This document shows positions 42,634 through 53,004 of a stretch of DNA of 64,000 nt, piece after piece. The stretch spans positions 1 through 64,000 of the forward strand of contig MTSL01000199.1 of NCBI GenBank assembly GCA_002794465.1, read 5' to 3'. A model generated the notes under the pieces. It ran no database searches and was not told where the DNA came from. It was given only the letters and a program-made list of their open reading frames with translations. Source of the stretch: Paramicrosporidium saccamoebae. Taxonomy: Eukaryota > Rozellomycota. Position 1 is the first letter of the stretch. Every line of letters starts with the position of its first letter. The translations under genes were made by a program, and so were the position numbers.

Positions 42634-43667
42634 ATGATGAACTCTAGCATTGAGGAAGTAATTCCAACATGTCCAGCTCATTTAGTTAGACTATTGACTC
42701 GAGTCATGAGAAGCTTGAGTCGATGCGAGAAATTGAGCCGGTGCAAAGGTCGGTTGTCGTACAGGAATGGCAAGTTCTATATGGCTTTTAGAAAATCTGT
42801 CTTCGTCAGAACCGCATCAAAAAAATTGAGTCATTGGAGTGTTTCAGCCGGCTAGTCGAACTAGATCTCTACGACAATGGAATTAGTGAAGTGGAAAAGC
42901 TGGATACGTGCAGTAGTCTAAGGTTACAGTATTGTGGTCTCTAACGACGAATCTAGAATTTTGGATTTGTCATTCAACAGAATTTGCAAAATTTCAGGGC
43001 TGGATCATGTAACACTACTTGAGACTTTGTTTTTCGCCAGCAACAAAATTTTAAAAATTGAAGGACTGAGCAGTCTCCCCGAGCTCCGTGTACTTGAACT
43101 CGGTGCCAATGAAATCACAGTACTACATGAAAAGTGTTTAAGTTTAAGGAAATCTGTGGATTAGAACAAAATGACAAACTAGAGCAGCTCTTTCTGAGTC
43201 GCAACCGAATATCGACTATTACCGGTTTGGGCCACATGCAGAATCTTAGGATTCTTGCTCTGCAAAATAATTCAATCAAAGAGATATCTGGCCTTGACGG
43301 ATTGGTCAATCTGGAAGAGCTATACTTGAGCAATAATCGGATTACCACAATCGGAGGGTTGGAACGGAATGTAAAGGTCTCTGATTAACCCTAATCCTAG
43401 GATAAACTTCGCATACTGGATGTTTGCAATAATCATATTGCCACGATTAGCAGTATCTCGCATCTCAAAGAGTTGCAAGAATTTTGGGCTAGTGGAAATA
43501 AGCTGGAGTCTTTTGAGGAATTAAAAGTATTGGCAACTTGTCCTAAACTTATTGCCGTCTACCTGGAACATAATCCATGGTGTCGTAGCTCCCGTTATGT
43601 TGGAATTATAAGGGAGTATTTGCCTTATCTGCGACAGATTGATGCGGCAATATTGAAGTGGGAATGA
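42634..43667 (+). CDS. SDS22: Protein phosphatase 1 regulator SDS22
   Basis: Leucine-rich-repeat protein that binds and stabilises PP1. Six short exons (42634-42657, 42690-42758, 42792-42922, 42957-43119, 43149-43370, 43401-43667; introns 32, 33, 34, 29 and 30 nt) give 291 residues. The LRRs are of the 22-residue SDS22 class: ICLRQNRIKKIESLECFSRLVELDLYDNGISEVEKL, ILDLSFNRICKISGL, LEQLFLSRNRISTITGL, LRILALQNNSIKEISGL, LEELYLSNNRITTIGGL. It closes with the LRR cap (AVYLEHNPWCRSSRYVGIIREYLPYLRQIDA). The first two introns are placed by frame and homology and are less certain. It is the most intron-dense gene of the window. Confidence 0.88.
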
Positions 43668-43727
43668 GTAAACCATCATTGTATAATGTGGAGAATTCTA
43701 TTTGTACACAGTTCAAATTATATATCA

Positions 43728-46700
43728 TCAGGGCCATCGCTTAGCATAGATCTCCACAAACAAGACCAAACTCGCAGGAAATTTGCCGATTCTGCTATTG
43801 ACAAGGCGTTGGGCAAGATCATAGCAGCCACTCTTACAAAGTTGGACGACACAGGGAACGAGCAGTTCGTCGGGCAGCTCTCGCTTCCTAAGTTGAGCTA
43901 CCGCAAACGGAAGACACATTCCCGGCTCGTCCAGCCATTTGGTTCCCATGGAAAAAGACTCCTCCTACTCAGGGTAGATTAGACAAGCAACACGGATGAT
44001 ACCCTTAGCAGGCTAATAAGATCCTGCTCTGGTGTCGCAACTTTTCTCATAAGAGCTCTTATGCAAATTGGTATTCTTTGATTCCCAGACACGTGCCTTT
44101 CGAGCATCGTTTGATAGCAAGACTCGTCTACAAATGGTAAGTAGCACGTTGATTCCGTACCGCCTACGAAACGAGAAATCAAGAAGCCGAGGTGATAGTC
44201 CTCTAGCCGTTCAAAGCACACTTGCAGAGCATCCTCTAACCGACCGGCCAAAATAAAGAAAATGATTGCAAGACGCACCCGCTGCTTGCTCAGAGCCGCA
44301 AAGGCATTTTTCGCGGCCACAGATCTTATCCGTTCATTACTAAAGTCGCTGGAAAGAAAAGACACCATGCGGTTTCCCTCTTGATCAGCGACACCCGCTG
44401 CTTTCCATAAACTCCTTAGTAGATTCCTGCGTCCTAGAATTAGATACAGGATTGCGCAAGCAGCGGGATCACGATGGACTGAAAAGTCTGTTCGAGCCAC
44501 ATCTTCCAATAGTTCGCGAAGTCGTTGCTCATTCCTTATCCAGAATCCCATTGCAAAATGGCTAAATTTGCACCAGGAGAGACTGTCTCCGATTAGTTCG
44601 CGGGTTTTGGCGATTAATATTTCTTGCGCATCACTCATACTTGCAGCCAAGTACTCAAAGCCATGAGTGCAGATCTCTTCTGTTGCTTCCCAAGAGAGTT
44701 TTGCAAAAAACAGGTACTTTGCGCCGGCAGCGTCAACGGCAGCTTCGTTTTCTTTGAGCAAATTTGTGGCCTCCAACACTGCTGTTCGCAAACGAGAGAG
44801 CTTTGTCGTGTCCAAACTAGTTCGGGAAATAGTCGAATGGAGCTCGTCATGGAGATCGTCAAAAGTCGGACTTTGAAGTCGAGACCCACTTTCTACAGGC
44901 TCATCAACATTGAGATCGAAGGATGCCAAATCTTCAAAGAAGGAAAAGGTTTCCTGACTCCTGCATGGTGTCTTGCGCAGATTCCTCAACGAATCCCCTC
45001 CGCTGAAGGATTCTAACCGATCAAATGAGTCTGACAGAGCATAGTTGATTGTACGATAAGAGACAATCCTTTCGGGGATACTGAAGGCGGGATAGTCTTC
45101 CTCACAGGCGATCGGTGTTAACCGAAACAAACTGCCTTCTAATACAATCCAAATGAACTTGTCGTATGACACGCTAATTGATAGTGAAGGAGCCACCAGT
45201 GGCCTGGGGAATGCCGCGGGCCAGAAAGTCGATCCACTATTTCGCCACTTTTCCGATCCATGTGGATCTAAGGACGGAGAGTACTTTACAATGCAGTCGT
45301 TCAGAGCAATGTAGAGATCTCTTCCATGCCAAACATGGCACAAAGGCTCTTCGACCAGCAGATCGATGTCCGAGCTGTACAACAAGCTTACTTCAGCAGG
45401 GGAAATGGAGTAAATGCGGATTAGTGACGTTCCACCAACCTCTGGCACGAAAACAACTGCATCTCCGAACTGATTAATCGAGCCAGGCATTGAATTTACG
45501 GGGAGAGAGGCCAATAAATCAGCAGTACCAGATTCTTGCCAGTTCATCAAATCTACACTAGTACCGGTCCCAGTGATAATCAAAGCTTCTGCTGTCGTCC
45601 CGAAAACTCGCGACATTGCACCTACTGTGGATGCGCACTTGCGTCCAGTTGAATCCACCAAGTATGACCCTGTACGAACTACCGGCAGCCCTCGGTTACA
45701 GTCATCAGTTATTTCACCGACAATGTCATCAATCAAATCGCCCGAATCGGACGACTTAATCAACTCCACGTCAGCCATTGCAAGACGGTGCACATTGCCG
45801 TTCTGGGTGAGGCCATATATTGATGAATTCACTATGCTCGGTTTGAGAAGCTTCATAATGGGCACTGCGTTGCGCATACAGATTGGCCCGTCGAACGAAA
45901 AACCTGCAGTCTTTGACTTGCAGATGGCGTATCCAAAAGGGGCGGAGGAAGAGAAACATAGTAGGAGCGGATCAGGGGGCAGAGTAGGATTGAGGCTAGA
46001 AACGGATTCAATGTTATAGTCGCTAGCCACCCCATCATGGCCCGTTTCGAAAGGAGCATCTGCAGGCAGTATCTGGGCAGTACGGATCTCTGTAGACTTC
46101 AAGTCGGCCCAGATTACGATATTCCCAAAAAAGCCGCAAAAAGTTGAGGGGGTTAAGGCGGGATGTTTCTCCCAAGTGCAGGACACATTCAATAGGCGAT
46201 CGGTTACGACAATAGTCGTAGCAGGAAAATCAATCCCACTCACCTGCATCAAACAGGGCTCCCCACCTCCACGGGGGAGGCTATACAGAATTGCACAGCC
46301 TTCCCCAATTAGCTGATCGACAGATGAATTTTGCATCCACCAAGTTTGTGGCCCAGAATCGGAGCAGCTGTCGATTTGAGAAAGAATGAATTCATCACTT
46401 CCATCAAGACGAGGCCCAGAATCCTTGGTGTACAGATACTCGATGCCGCTCACAGTGGTCACAAGTAATGCAGGATTGTGAGTTGAATCATCAGCTGATG
46501 GTCTCCAGGAAAAACTGGTGGGGGCCTCTTCCGTAATCAAGGGAATGTACACGAGCCTAGAAGCCGTGCCGAAGAATTCCAAATTCTGACTAAAACTACG
46601 GCCCAATAACCGGCCTAATTCCTTCTTTAACGGCAGCGATTCGGTGGCAAAAGAGACTTTGTAAAGCCTCACAATGCACTCATCCTTGTTCCCCGATTCA

Positions 46701-47125
46701 GTGGCAAGGTAATTCTCACATGGGGATACTTCGGCATATTCGATACTGGCGGGCAGAGAATGTGCCAGAGTGCAGATCCACACCCCAGGGAATTGGGAAC
46801 CCGCATTTAGACGAGGGATGACGCACTCCCATACCGATAGAGAGTCTCCAAGCACCACCAAATGATCAGAGCCTTTCCAGGAAACACAATTTACTGCAAA
46901 TTTTTGCGACAGAATCACTGAATGAGACCAGTGTGGGGAGCCTGTGGAGTCAGTCGTGCATCGCAGTAACTCGACCTCCATTCCATATCCCACAGCAATC
47001 TACAGAGTTGAGCAGTGACGAGGCAGTACAATCCCAGTTTTCGAGTTCATGCGAACAGCCTTAATAATACTAGTTCGACATTGAGTGCTCAGAACGTGAA
47101 CCAGCTCGAGACATTCGTTGAACAT
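43728..47125 (-). CDS. RAV1: RAV1/rabconnectin-3 (DMXL) V-ATPase regulator
   Basis: Core subunit of the RAVE complex, which reassembles the vacuolar proton ATPase. Three exons (47125-47030, 46999-44003, 43964-43728; introns 30 and 38 nt) give 1109 residues. The first two exons join to SIIKAVRMNSKTGIIAVGYG, matching the WD40 start of the family. The diagnostic Rav1p C-domain is near residues 860-1000: FAMGFWIRNEQRLRELLEDVART, ACAILYLILGRRNLLRSLWKAAG, AAKNAFAALSKQRVRLAIIFFILAGRLEDALQVC. The final exon adds the conserved KWLDEP and a helical tail. It is convergent with SDS22, with 60 bp between the stop codons. Confidence 0.88.
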
Positions 47126-47312
47126 GAAAACACAGGACCCGCTAGCCCAGAACTAATCAAAATGAGTCTAGATTTATGCCAGATACTATCCAAATCTGTC
47201 CATTATACACGGCTACACTGAAAGCTGCCCTACGCCCTCCAGCCACGAGTGGCACAGAGGCCAAACTCATCCAAAAGGATTTAGGAAAATATAACCGGCT
47301 AAATTGATTTGT

Positions 47313-48181
47313 TTAAGCGTTATCTAACCGTGAATGAGTCATCCTCCTTTGGCATCTTGCTGGCCTTTGACAGGTGTGGCACGATCCAATCTCTGTGATT
47401 TCAATGGAGCAGAGGTAGCAATAAGTATGCAAGCAAGGATGGGCAATGTATGTAACGGGTAGATCATTGGCCATACAGAGACCACATTGAGATTCCGATT
47501 GTTTTATGACGGAGCGGGGGCTCTTGTGAATTCTCTTGAAGAGAAGACTTAATCTTTGCATTGGAATCAACCGGAAAAAAATTTGCAGAGTTTCCTACTG
47601 ATATGACATTCCAAATTTAACAGCCTGTACTGTGAATGCCTGCCAGAGTAACTGTCGGTTCATGTATGAAACGTCAACTAGATGCTGCTGATCTGGCTCT
47701 TTTGGGATGAGGTTAATCCCAACCAAACGATAAAGTAGATCAGGGTACTTTCCTCGAAGCATAAAGGCGATGTGATTTAGGAATGTTAGATATTCCATGA
47801 ATGGGAACGAGCTGCCGGCCACAGCCATTCCCAAAGAAAAACACCATATTTTGGCATCGGTCATGGCTATAGATTTGTTGGCGACTGGAATGGCGTACCA
47901 TGTTCGGCTTTCAAGTTGAGCATAGTGGCACCAAATGGAACTCCAAACCTTCTCAAAGACAGGGCCATTATCAGAGCTCTGAGAGATGAACGGACATGAG
48001 GACCCCAGCTCTGGGCAAATCGCGACTATAGTATTATGCTCCATCAACTCATTTCCGTGCCTACCTCATAGAGCTCGAATATCTTCCAAAAAGAGCTGCT
48101 CACCTCATTGACAGCCTCATCTTCTAGTAGCAATGAATCTAATTGATGGACGCGATTGCGCTCCCACTCGTCGGCTAGCAT
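47313..48181 (-). CDS. PEX2: Peroxisomal RING ubiquitin ligase PEX2
   Basis: Integral peroxisomal membrane E3 of the PEX2-PEX10-PEX12 complex, which ubiquitinates the import receptor PEX5. Four exons (48181-48065, 48025-47899, 47866-47631, 47594-47313; introns 39, 32 and 36 nt) give 253 residues. The N-terminal Pex2/Pex12 domain shows NRVHQLDSLLLEDE, RRFGVPFGATMLNLKAEHA and MNRQLLWQAFTETLQIFFRLIPMQRL. The C-terminal RING reads CGLC, 12 residues, HPCLHTYCYLC and CHTCQRP, with zinc ligands in the usual C3HC4-type order. It is shorter than yeast Pex2 (271) by little. PEX1 is encoded at 58-60 kb. Confidence 0.85.
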
Positions 48182-48744
48182 TTATGTCTAGCTGCCCTGG
48201 AAATGATAGATGCCATGGCTTAGTATGAAGCCAACTCGGCTTGAAATTTTAAAGTTTGGACTATTTGTATTATTTCCTGTATCATTTACATATTACACGA
48301 ATCGTCCTTCATTCATCAATGAAGCCCGCTCAAAGGTACTTTAACAGCTCCTCATCATGCTGTCAGTCTGCCCGTCAGCCGTCGAATGAAGCATTAGAAG
48401 TAGCCCAACTTGACATGACTGTTTTTATAGTTAATTGAGGACAAAGATGCGCTTTTTGAACATTTGAAAAGTGCATGATGCTGTTTATATTTGGGACTGC
48501 TAAAACCAAGGCGCTCTACCTTTGCTGAATAAATATGGTTCAAAAATTGGGGCCAAATAGGTTTGAGTATCTGGTGCATTTACGATACTATTGTGGTAGA
48601 GAAGATTGATTAGCTGAGTGTTTGAGGACAATTCTTGTTTGGTGTTTGCTGTACTTGCAGTAATCGATAAAAGACAGTAAGATCTGTATCCATGATATTT
48701 TGGGACTAGCAGTGAACGATTTATTTTCCCTACTACGCGACACT
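48182..48744. repeat. Spacer with dispersed repeat copy D
   Basis: A 560-bp spacer between the end of COQ7 and the start of PEX2 (both minus strand). From about 48590 to 48742 it holds a diverged copy of the dispersed element, with GATTGATTAG, GTATCCATGATATTTTGGGA, CTAGCAGTGAACGA and the terminal CCCTACTACGCGACA (48728-48742). That terminus stops two bases from the COQ7 stop codon. The remainder (48182-48590) shows only weak open frames; the PEX2 promoter must be there. Confidence 0.55.
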
Positions 48745-49332
48745 TTATACTTTTGACACTGCCAGGATCGCTGTTCTGCATCCGGCTTGAATAAATTTGT
48801 TCAAAACTGTGTACATTGGCGAGCGATTAGCGCCATTCTCTTCGGCGGCATCTTTGTGCTCCAACTCTTCATCACGCATCTTTCGAATGGCAGCGCGAAG
48901 ATTAACGGTCGCGTCTTTCGGCTCCATGTCCAAGAGCTCTCTTATCTGGCTGTTATAGTGCTCTGCTACAACTGTCTCAACTGCCTCTGTGCAAGCCATT
49001 GCGGCTTCCTTGCCCAGCAGGGCAGTAGAGACGCCAAGAGCGTAGGCGATTCCGTGTGCAAGCGGAGTTAGCAATGTCTGTCGTGCATTGTACTGCCAAG
49101 CAAGCGTCCTTAGCGTTTGCAAGTGTTCCTTCTCCTGGTCATGCATGTGTTGCAACAATTCAGCCATTCTTTTGTCCTTGCCAAGGATCAGCTTTTGTCC
49201 TTCATAAATTCTATTAGCAGCAACCTCTCCAGCCAAGTCTATCCTCAGCATGACCCGTATCCTGTCAATTTGCTCACTTGAGAGAACTGTATTTGTCCCA
49301 AGAGAGGAAGTCGACAGGAGTCTCCGAATCAT
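48745..49332 (-). CDS. COQ7: Demethoxyubiquinone hydroxylase COQ7
   Basis: Mitochondrial di-iron monooxygenase of ubiquinone biosynthesis. The 195-residue protein opens with a basic presequence (MIRRLLSTSSLG). The iron ligands lie in the two expected ferritin-like helix pairs: DLAGEVAANRIYEGQ with MHDQEKEHL, and ACTEAVETVVAEHYNSQ with MRDEELEHKDAA. All Glu and His ligands are present. Single exon. The stop of the upstream carboxypeptidase gene is 42 bp before the start codon. Its presence implies respiring mitochondria. Confidence 0.96.
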   Translation of the reverse strand: MIRRLLSTSSLGTNTVLSSEQIDRIRVMLRIDLAGEVAANRIYEGQKLILGKDKRMAELLQHMHDQEKEHLQTLRTLAWQYNARQTLLTPLAHGIAYALGVSTALLGKEAAMACTEAVETVVAEHYNSQIRELLDMEPKDATVNLRAAIRKMRDEELEHKDAAEENGANRSPMYTVLNKFIQAGCRTAILAVSKV

Positions 49333-49374
49333 CCAAGCCCGGTCTTGTTGGCCAACTGCAATCCTTATTTTTAT

Positions 49375-50649
49375 TTATGAGGACCATTTGTGAGCATGCT
49401 TACTGGAGTACTCGGCAAAGACGAGAACCGCTGCCCATGACTCTTCTCCAACTGAGACGATATGTTTGGGATCTAGAACGAATCCCGGCCCGTCAGTAAA
49501 AGTCGGTGGGAGCTCCACAGCAAGACTTAAGGGTCGGTAGTTATTCGTCAGGGCCATTTTCCTGCCTGCAATCCAGTCCGTCAGAGATCCGCTGGTCGGA
49601 TAAAGGCTGCTCGATTGTTCCGGAGTATATACACGGCCATTCAGGCCAAAGGCCTTTTTCATTTTTTGTGTAAGCTCGATATATTGTTCGTGATTGTCAA
49701 TTTCGTCACTTGTCCATCCATATGGGTACAAAATTAGCTGCGAGTAGCAGTGCCAATCAATCGCACCCACAATGTTGTGCTGCTTCTTAATGTAATTCTG
49801 GATGGCTTGCGTTTCGGGTTCAGAGGCGGCACTAGGCCCTTGGAAGGTGTCCGAGACGGGAAATTTGGAAGCCCCACCCTGTCCCCAATGATCGTCAAAA
49901 TTTCTGTTCAAATCTACTCCTTTTCCAAACAGAACTGGAGCCATATTCTTTCTCCAGAGACGATTAGTGGTCCAAGTGTATTCATATCCATCGGGATTCA
50001 CTACTGGAACAATGATGAATTCAATGTCCTTGAGTTGGGATACATTGCAATCCACCAGTTTTTGACTTAAATACTGTACCACCGATCCAGAGATCCACTC
50101 TCTGGCGTGTATTAGGCCCTGAAACCAAATTTGCTTTTTATCGGGTCGAGGAGGGGTCAGATTGATGTGAATTGCAAACAAGTCACGTCCCTGGTGGGTC
50201 TTTCCTATGCTAGGGACAAACCGCACAGTTTCGGGATTTTTGGCAGCAAGGTTCTTATACCATTCTTTGATCTCGGCATAGGTATGATACTCTGAAAACC
50301 AATCCTCTCCTGATCCACGCCTCTTTGCCTGCATGGCAAAACGGTGGCCTTCGAGATTAAGGGACGTTTGCAGGTCGGAGTTTATCACGGCCATGTTCAA
50401 CTCTGGCATCGAGGAGAACAGCGCAAATTGGTCTGGATCCACGTGCGCTACAGCCTCTTGGAGCTCACTATTGTAAGACCAAATGTCGACATCGAGTTGG
50501 TTCAAATCCACAAGAATGTCAGGCTCAATGCCGCTAAACTTGACTACTTTGTGACCTCGGAGCTCGCTGTTCTTGTTATTGATGGGCGCTCTAGCGTTTG
50601 CCACATGAAAAATCCAGGCACAAAGGACTAGCGAATATTGTAAAAGCAT
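49375..50649 (-). CDS. Secreted M14 zinc carboxypeptidase (carboxypeptidase A-like)
   Basis: A 424-residue metallocarboxypeptidase that trims C-terminal residues from peptides. The start at 50649 places a signal peptide first (MLLQYSLVLCAWIFHVANA); a pro-domain covers about residues 20-115. The catalytic domain has zinc ligands in GLIHAREWISG (His, Glu), the substrate-carboxylate site NPDGYEYTW and DLNRNFDDHWG, the third zinc ligand in IDWHCYSQLILYPYGW, and the catalytic Glu in LSLAVELPPTF. All active residues look intact, unlike fungal Ecm14-type pseudo-carboxypeptidases. The upstream in-frame codons run into a tRNA gene and are not coding. A role in extracellular or vacuolar protein digestion is inferred. 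Confidence 0.93.
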   Translation of the reverse strand: MLLQYSLVLCAWIFHVANARAPINNKNSELRGHKVVKFSGIEPDILVDLNQLDVDIWSYNSELQEAVAHVDPDQFALFSSMPELNMAVINSDLQTSLNLEGHRFAMQAKRRGSGEDWFSEYHTYAEIKEWYKNLAAKNPETVRFVPSIGKTHQGRDLFAIHINLTPPRPDKKQIWFQGLIHAREWISGSVVQYLSQKLVDCNVSQLKDIEFIIVPVVNPDGYEYTWTTNRLWRKNMAPVLFGKGVDLNRNFDDHWGQGGASKFPVSDTFQGPSAASEPETQAIQNYIKKQHNIVGAIDWHCYSQLILYPYGWTSDEIDNHEQYIELTQKMKKAFGLNGRVYTPEQSSSLYPTSGSLTDWIAGRKMALTNNYRPLSLAVELPPTFTDGPGFVLDPKHIVSVGEESWAAVLVFAEYSSKHAHKWSS

Positions 50650-50751
50650 TCTGTGTTGCTCAGGGTAACCAACCGGCTTTGTTGTATCACCTCTGCAATA
50701 CTCCAAAAATAGACAGCTACCCCGTAACAATGAGTCGCTGACCAATAAGAA

Positions 50752-50825
50752 TGTCTCGTTCCGGACTCGAACCGGAGACCGCCTGTGTGTTAGACAGGCG
50801 TGATAACCATCTACACCAACGAGAC
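50752..50825 (-). tRNA. tRNA-Val (anticodon AAC)
   Basis: A full cloverleaf on the minus strand: acceptor stem GTCTCGT paired with ACGAGAC, discriminator A, D arm with box A (TGGTGTAGATGG), anticodon stem CCTGT/ACAGG around loop CTAACAC (anticodon AAC), and T arm TCCGG-TTCGAGT-CCGGA with box B. No intron. It sits between the carboxypeptidase start and the next plus-strand gene, about 100 bp from the former. Confidence 0.96.
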
Positions 50826-50905
50826 CCACAGCCGGGGAGTCTAGGAATAATAATCAATTTGCATATGATGGTGGTGGCCTTGAACCGATGAGCTGAGACG
50901 CATCG

Positions 50906-51587
50906 ATGGAGCGGCTCAGGGAGCAGAACCGCGTATATTTACAAAACCTAGTATGTTCCCTTGCCCGTTTACCAGTCTACTCTACGACCCGTAGTCTCTG
51001 GTGTAGATGTCGTGTTAATACCTTGTAGAGCCAGAGGACACTGTCAATGCACAGCAACTGGGCCTTGTCTATTTTGGGCAAGTCCCAAAATCACCCACAC
51101 ATGACAACGTCGTCGACCCGATGAACTGTCCGTATTCGACTGGGAAGAAGCTTGCTTGTGGAGATTTCATTGACATTGACATTGACATTGACATTGACAG
51201 AATTGCGTCGTCCAATTGCGCTGGATACATTGTTGCTTCTTTCTTGCAGTGAGCCAAATCGAATTGAAGCTTGATTTTAGGGAGCTTTGTCGGAGGCCTA
51301 TTGATAGCACGGTTATTAGCACTGCAATAGAGTTGCTGTCAAAAGTTAAAGAGCTTCCCCGAATTCCGTCCAAAGTGATTGAATTCTACATTAGCCTTTA
51401 CGATAATTCTGATGACCTGCTGACAGGGAAGCTCTTGGAATTTATTATTGAAAAGGTTTGGTGTTCCTTGGACCAGCATGGCCGCAGGACAATTGCACAA
51501 AGTTTTGATCCAAAAAAGACTACGATATACACTCTAAAAATAAAGGATGTCATGGCCTCATACTCTAAACGCGAGATGCATTTGTAA
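50906..51587 (+). CDS. Unrecognised 194-residue protein with Ile-Asp repeat
   Basis: I could assemble four exons (50906-50950, 50976-51000, 51029-51209, 51254-51587; introns 25, 28 and 44 nt) into one open frame of 194 residues. No family is recognised. The N-terminus (MERLREQNRVYLQNL) is helical. The middle has a short IDIDIDIDID run encoded by an ATTGAC microsatellite (51171-51200). The C-terminal 110 residues look helical (DSTVISTAIELLSKVKELPRIPSKVIEFYISLYD). The last exon is the best supported; the first intron is short for this genome and the third has a purine-rich acceptor, so the model may be wrong in detail. Confidence 0.4.
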
Positions 51588-51814
51588 TCTATGTGAGCTT
51601 TATAAGCTCTGTGTTGCAGTAAAAACTACAGAGTTTGATTCATGACATACATTTTCGTAATAGGAAAGACTGAGGAATTTTAATCAACTATATGCTCTCA
51701 CGTAATAATAACAACCGAGAGGGTTTGATCCAGGATGTTGTCTCGTAATCATCGCGACCAAAGACTTTTGATCTGCGTAAATACGCTCCCACACTTTCTG
51801 CACTTTCCCACACC

Positions 51815-52231
51815 TCATAGAACAAACGTTGAAAAAAGACGGCTTTGTAGTGCTGACTGGACAGTTCCGTCTGAATCGAAAAATATTCCTTCTGATTCCA
51901 GTAAAAGTCTCTTTTTGGTGCACAACTCTCCATCCACCTTTGTTTCTCCAAGAAACCCACCCAGAGTATAGTCGGTTTTCAAAACTCGGTGACATGGAAC
52001 GCGGGGAGCATATGGGTTCCTCTTCAAAGCCTGGCCAACTAAACATGCTTAGCAAGGTAAGAGTCGAGTGATTACCGGCACGCGGAGAGCTCTCAAGAGC
52101 GTCTGATAAGGCCTTGTATGTGCTAAAGTATCCTAGAAATGGGCATTTGAAGAATAAGGTCTACCTGCCGGCACTTGTGAGCAAAGTGAATAAACTCGAG
52201 ACTGGAAAGGAGTTACATCTTTATAGTCCAT
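51815..52231 (-). CDS. MGT1: Single-domain O6-alkylguanine-DNA alkyltransferase (MGMT/MGT1-like)
   Basis: Suicide repair protein that moves alkyl groups from guanine O6 to its own cysteine. Three exons (52231-52165, 52132-52076, 52038-51815; introns 32 and 37 nt) give 115 residues. The C-terminal MGMT domain is nearly textbook: FQSRVYSLCSQVPAGYFSTYKALSDALESSPRAVGQALKRNP (first 20 residues form the wing, then helix-turn-helix with the arginine finger R in SPRAVGQA), the active-site PCHRV, and LGGFLGETKVDG. The usual N-terminal ribonuclease-H-like domain is absent, making it the size of alkyltransferase-like (ATL) proteins, but unlike ATLs it keeps the reactive Cys. The spacer 51588-51814 shows nothing. 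Confidence 0.8.
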
Positions 52232-52345
52232 TTCTTTGACCAATAGGGGCGCTGGTGTTCACATATTTAAATATATCAAGAATCCATCGATGTTTTGTAC
52301 ATTTATTATCACCTCTGGTCGCCACCCACGTCCACGTCCACGCCC

Positions 52346-52897
52346 ATGCCATTGCTGCCCATCAATTTTGAAAAGTGGGTTGAAGAAAACCGACACAGGT
52401 TGCAGCCGCCCGTTAATAATTGGTGTGTGCATGAAGGAGACGACTTTATTGTTATGGCCGTTGGTGGTCCCAATGAGCGCAGTGACTACCACATCAATGA
52501 AACGGAAGTACAACTTTAGAGGGCCTAAATGGATTAGGAATGGTTTTACCAAATCAAAGGCGACATGCTGCTGAGGCTTGTGAATGACAAAGATGGTCTT
52601 TTGTCATTCAAAGACCAGGTGATTAAAGAGGGCGAAATGTTCTTGCTCCCTGCCAATGTGCCACACAATCCGGTGCGATATGGAGATACGGTTGGGATAG
52701 TGATAGAAAGACGCCGGATGGGGGAGCACACTGACCGGCTTTGTTGGTATTGCAAGGAATGCCGTAAGAGGTTTTACGAAGAAGCATTTCATTGTGCCGA
52801 CATTCAAACTCAGCTGAAGGAAATCATTGTCCGCTATGCCTCCACGACGAGCCTGCGCACTTGCAAGTTTTGCAATCACATTAATCCGCCCCAATAA
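52346..52897 (+). CDS. BNA1: 3-Hydroxyanthranilate 3,4-dioxygenase (BNA1/HAAO)
   Basis: Cytosolic iron dioxygenase of the kynurenine route from tryptophan to NAD. Two exons (52346-52507 and 52538-52897, intron 30 nt) give 173 residues. It follows the family closely: [52 protein letters not shown] (His and Glu iron ligands), [28 protein letters not shown] (third ligand His). The C-terminal rubredoxin-like site has two pairs (CWYCKEC and CKFCNH), as in fungal enzymes. The start codon is 114 bp from the divergent MGT1 gene. The MAP kinase gene begins just after its stop. Confidence 0.95.
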
Positions 52898-53004
52898 TAA
52901 AATATATGGATCCGCATGACCAAGAAGAGATCACTTGGCAACAACCAATCAAGCAACCCGTTTGCTTGTATTTATTAGGAGCAGAATTTCGGGTTGCAGT
53001 TGCG

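Noticed and set aside
51171..51200. ATTGAC repeats as a CRISPR-like or regulatory array
   Set aside because: A simple six-base microsatellite in an apparent coding frame; no spacers.
51684..52055. Several overlapping frames opposite and beside MGT1
   Set aside because: The spliced MGMT frame explains the conserved residues; the others are alternate-frame shadows.
52906..53004. N-terminal extension of the MAP kinase
   Set aside because: In frame, but contains a CCAAT box and TATTTA and is not kinase-like; start placed at 53005.
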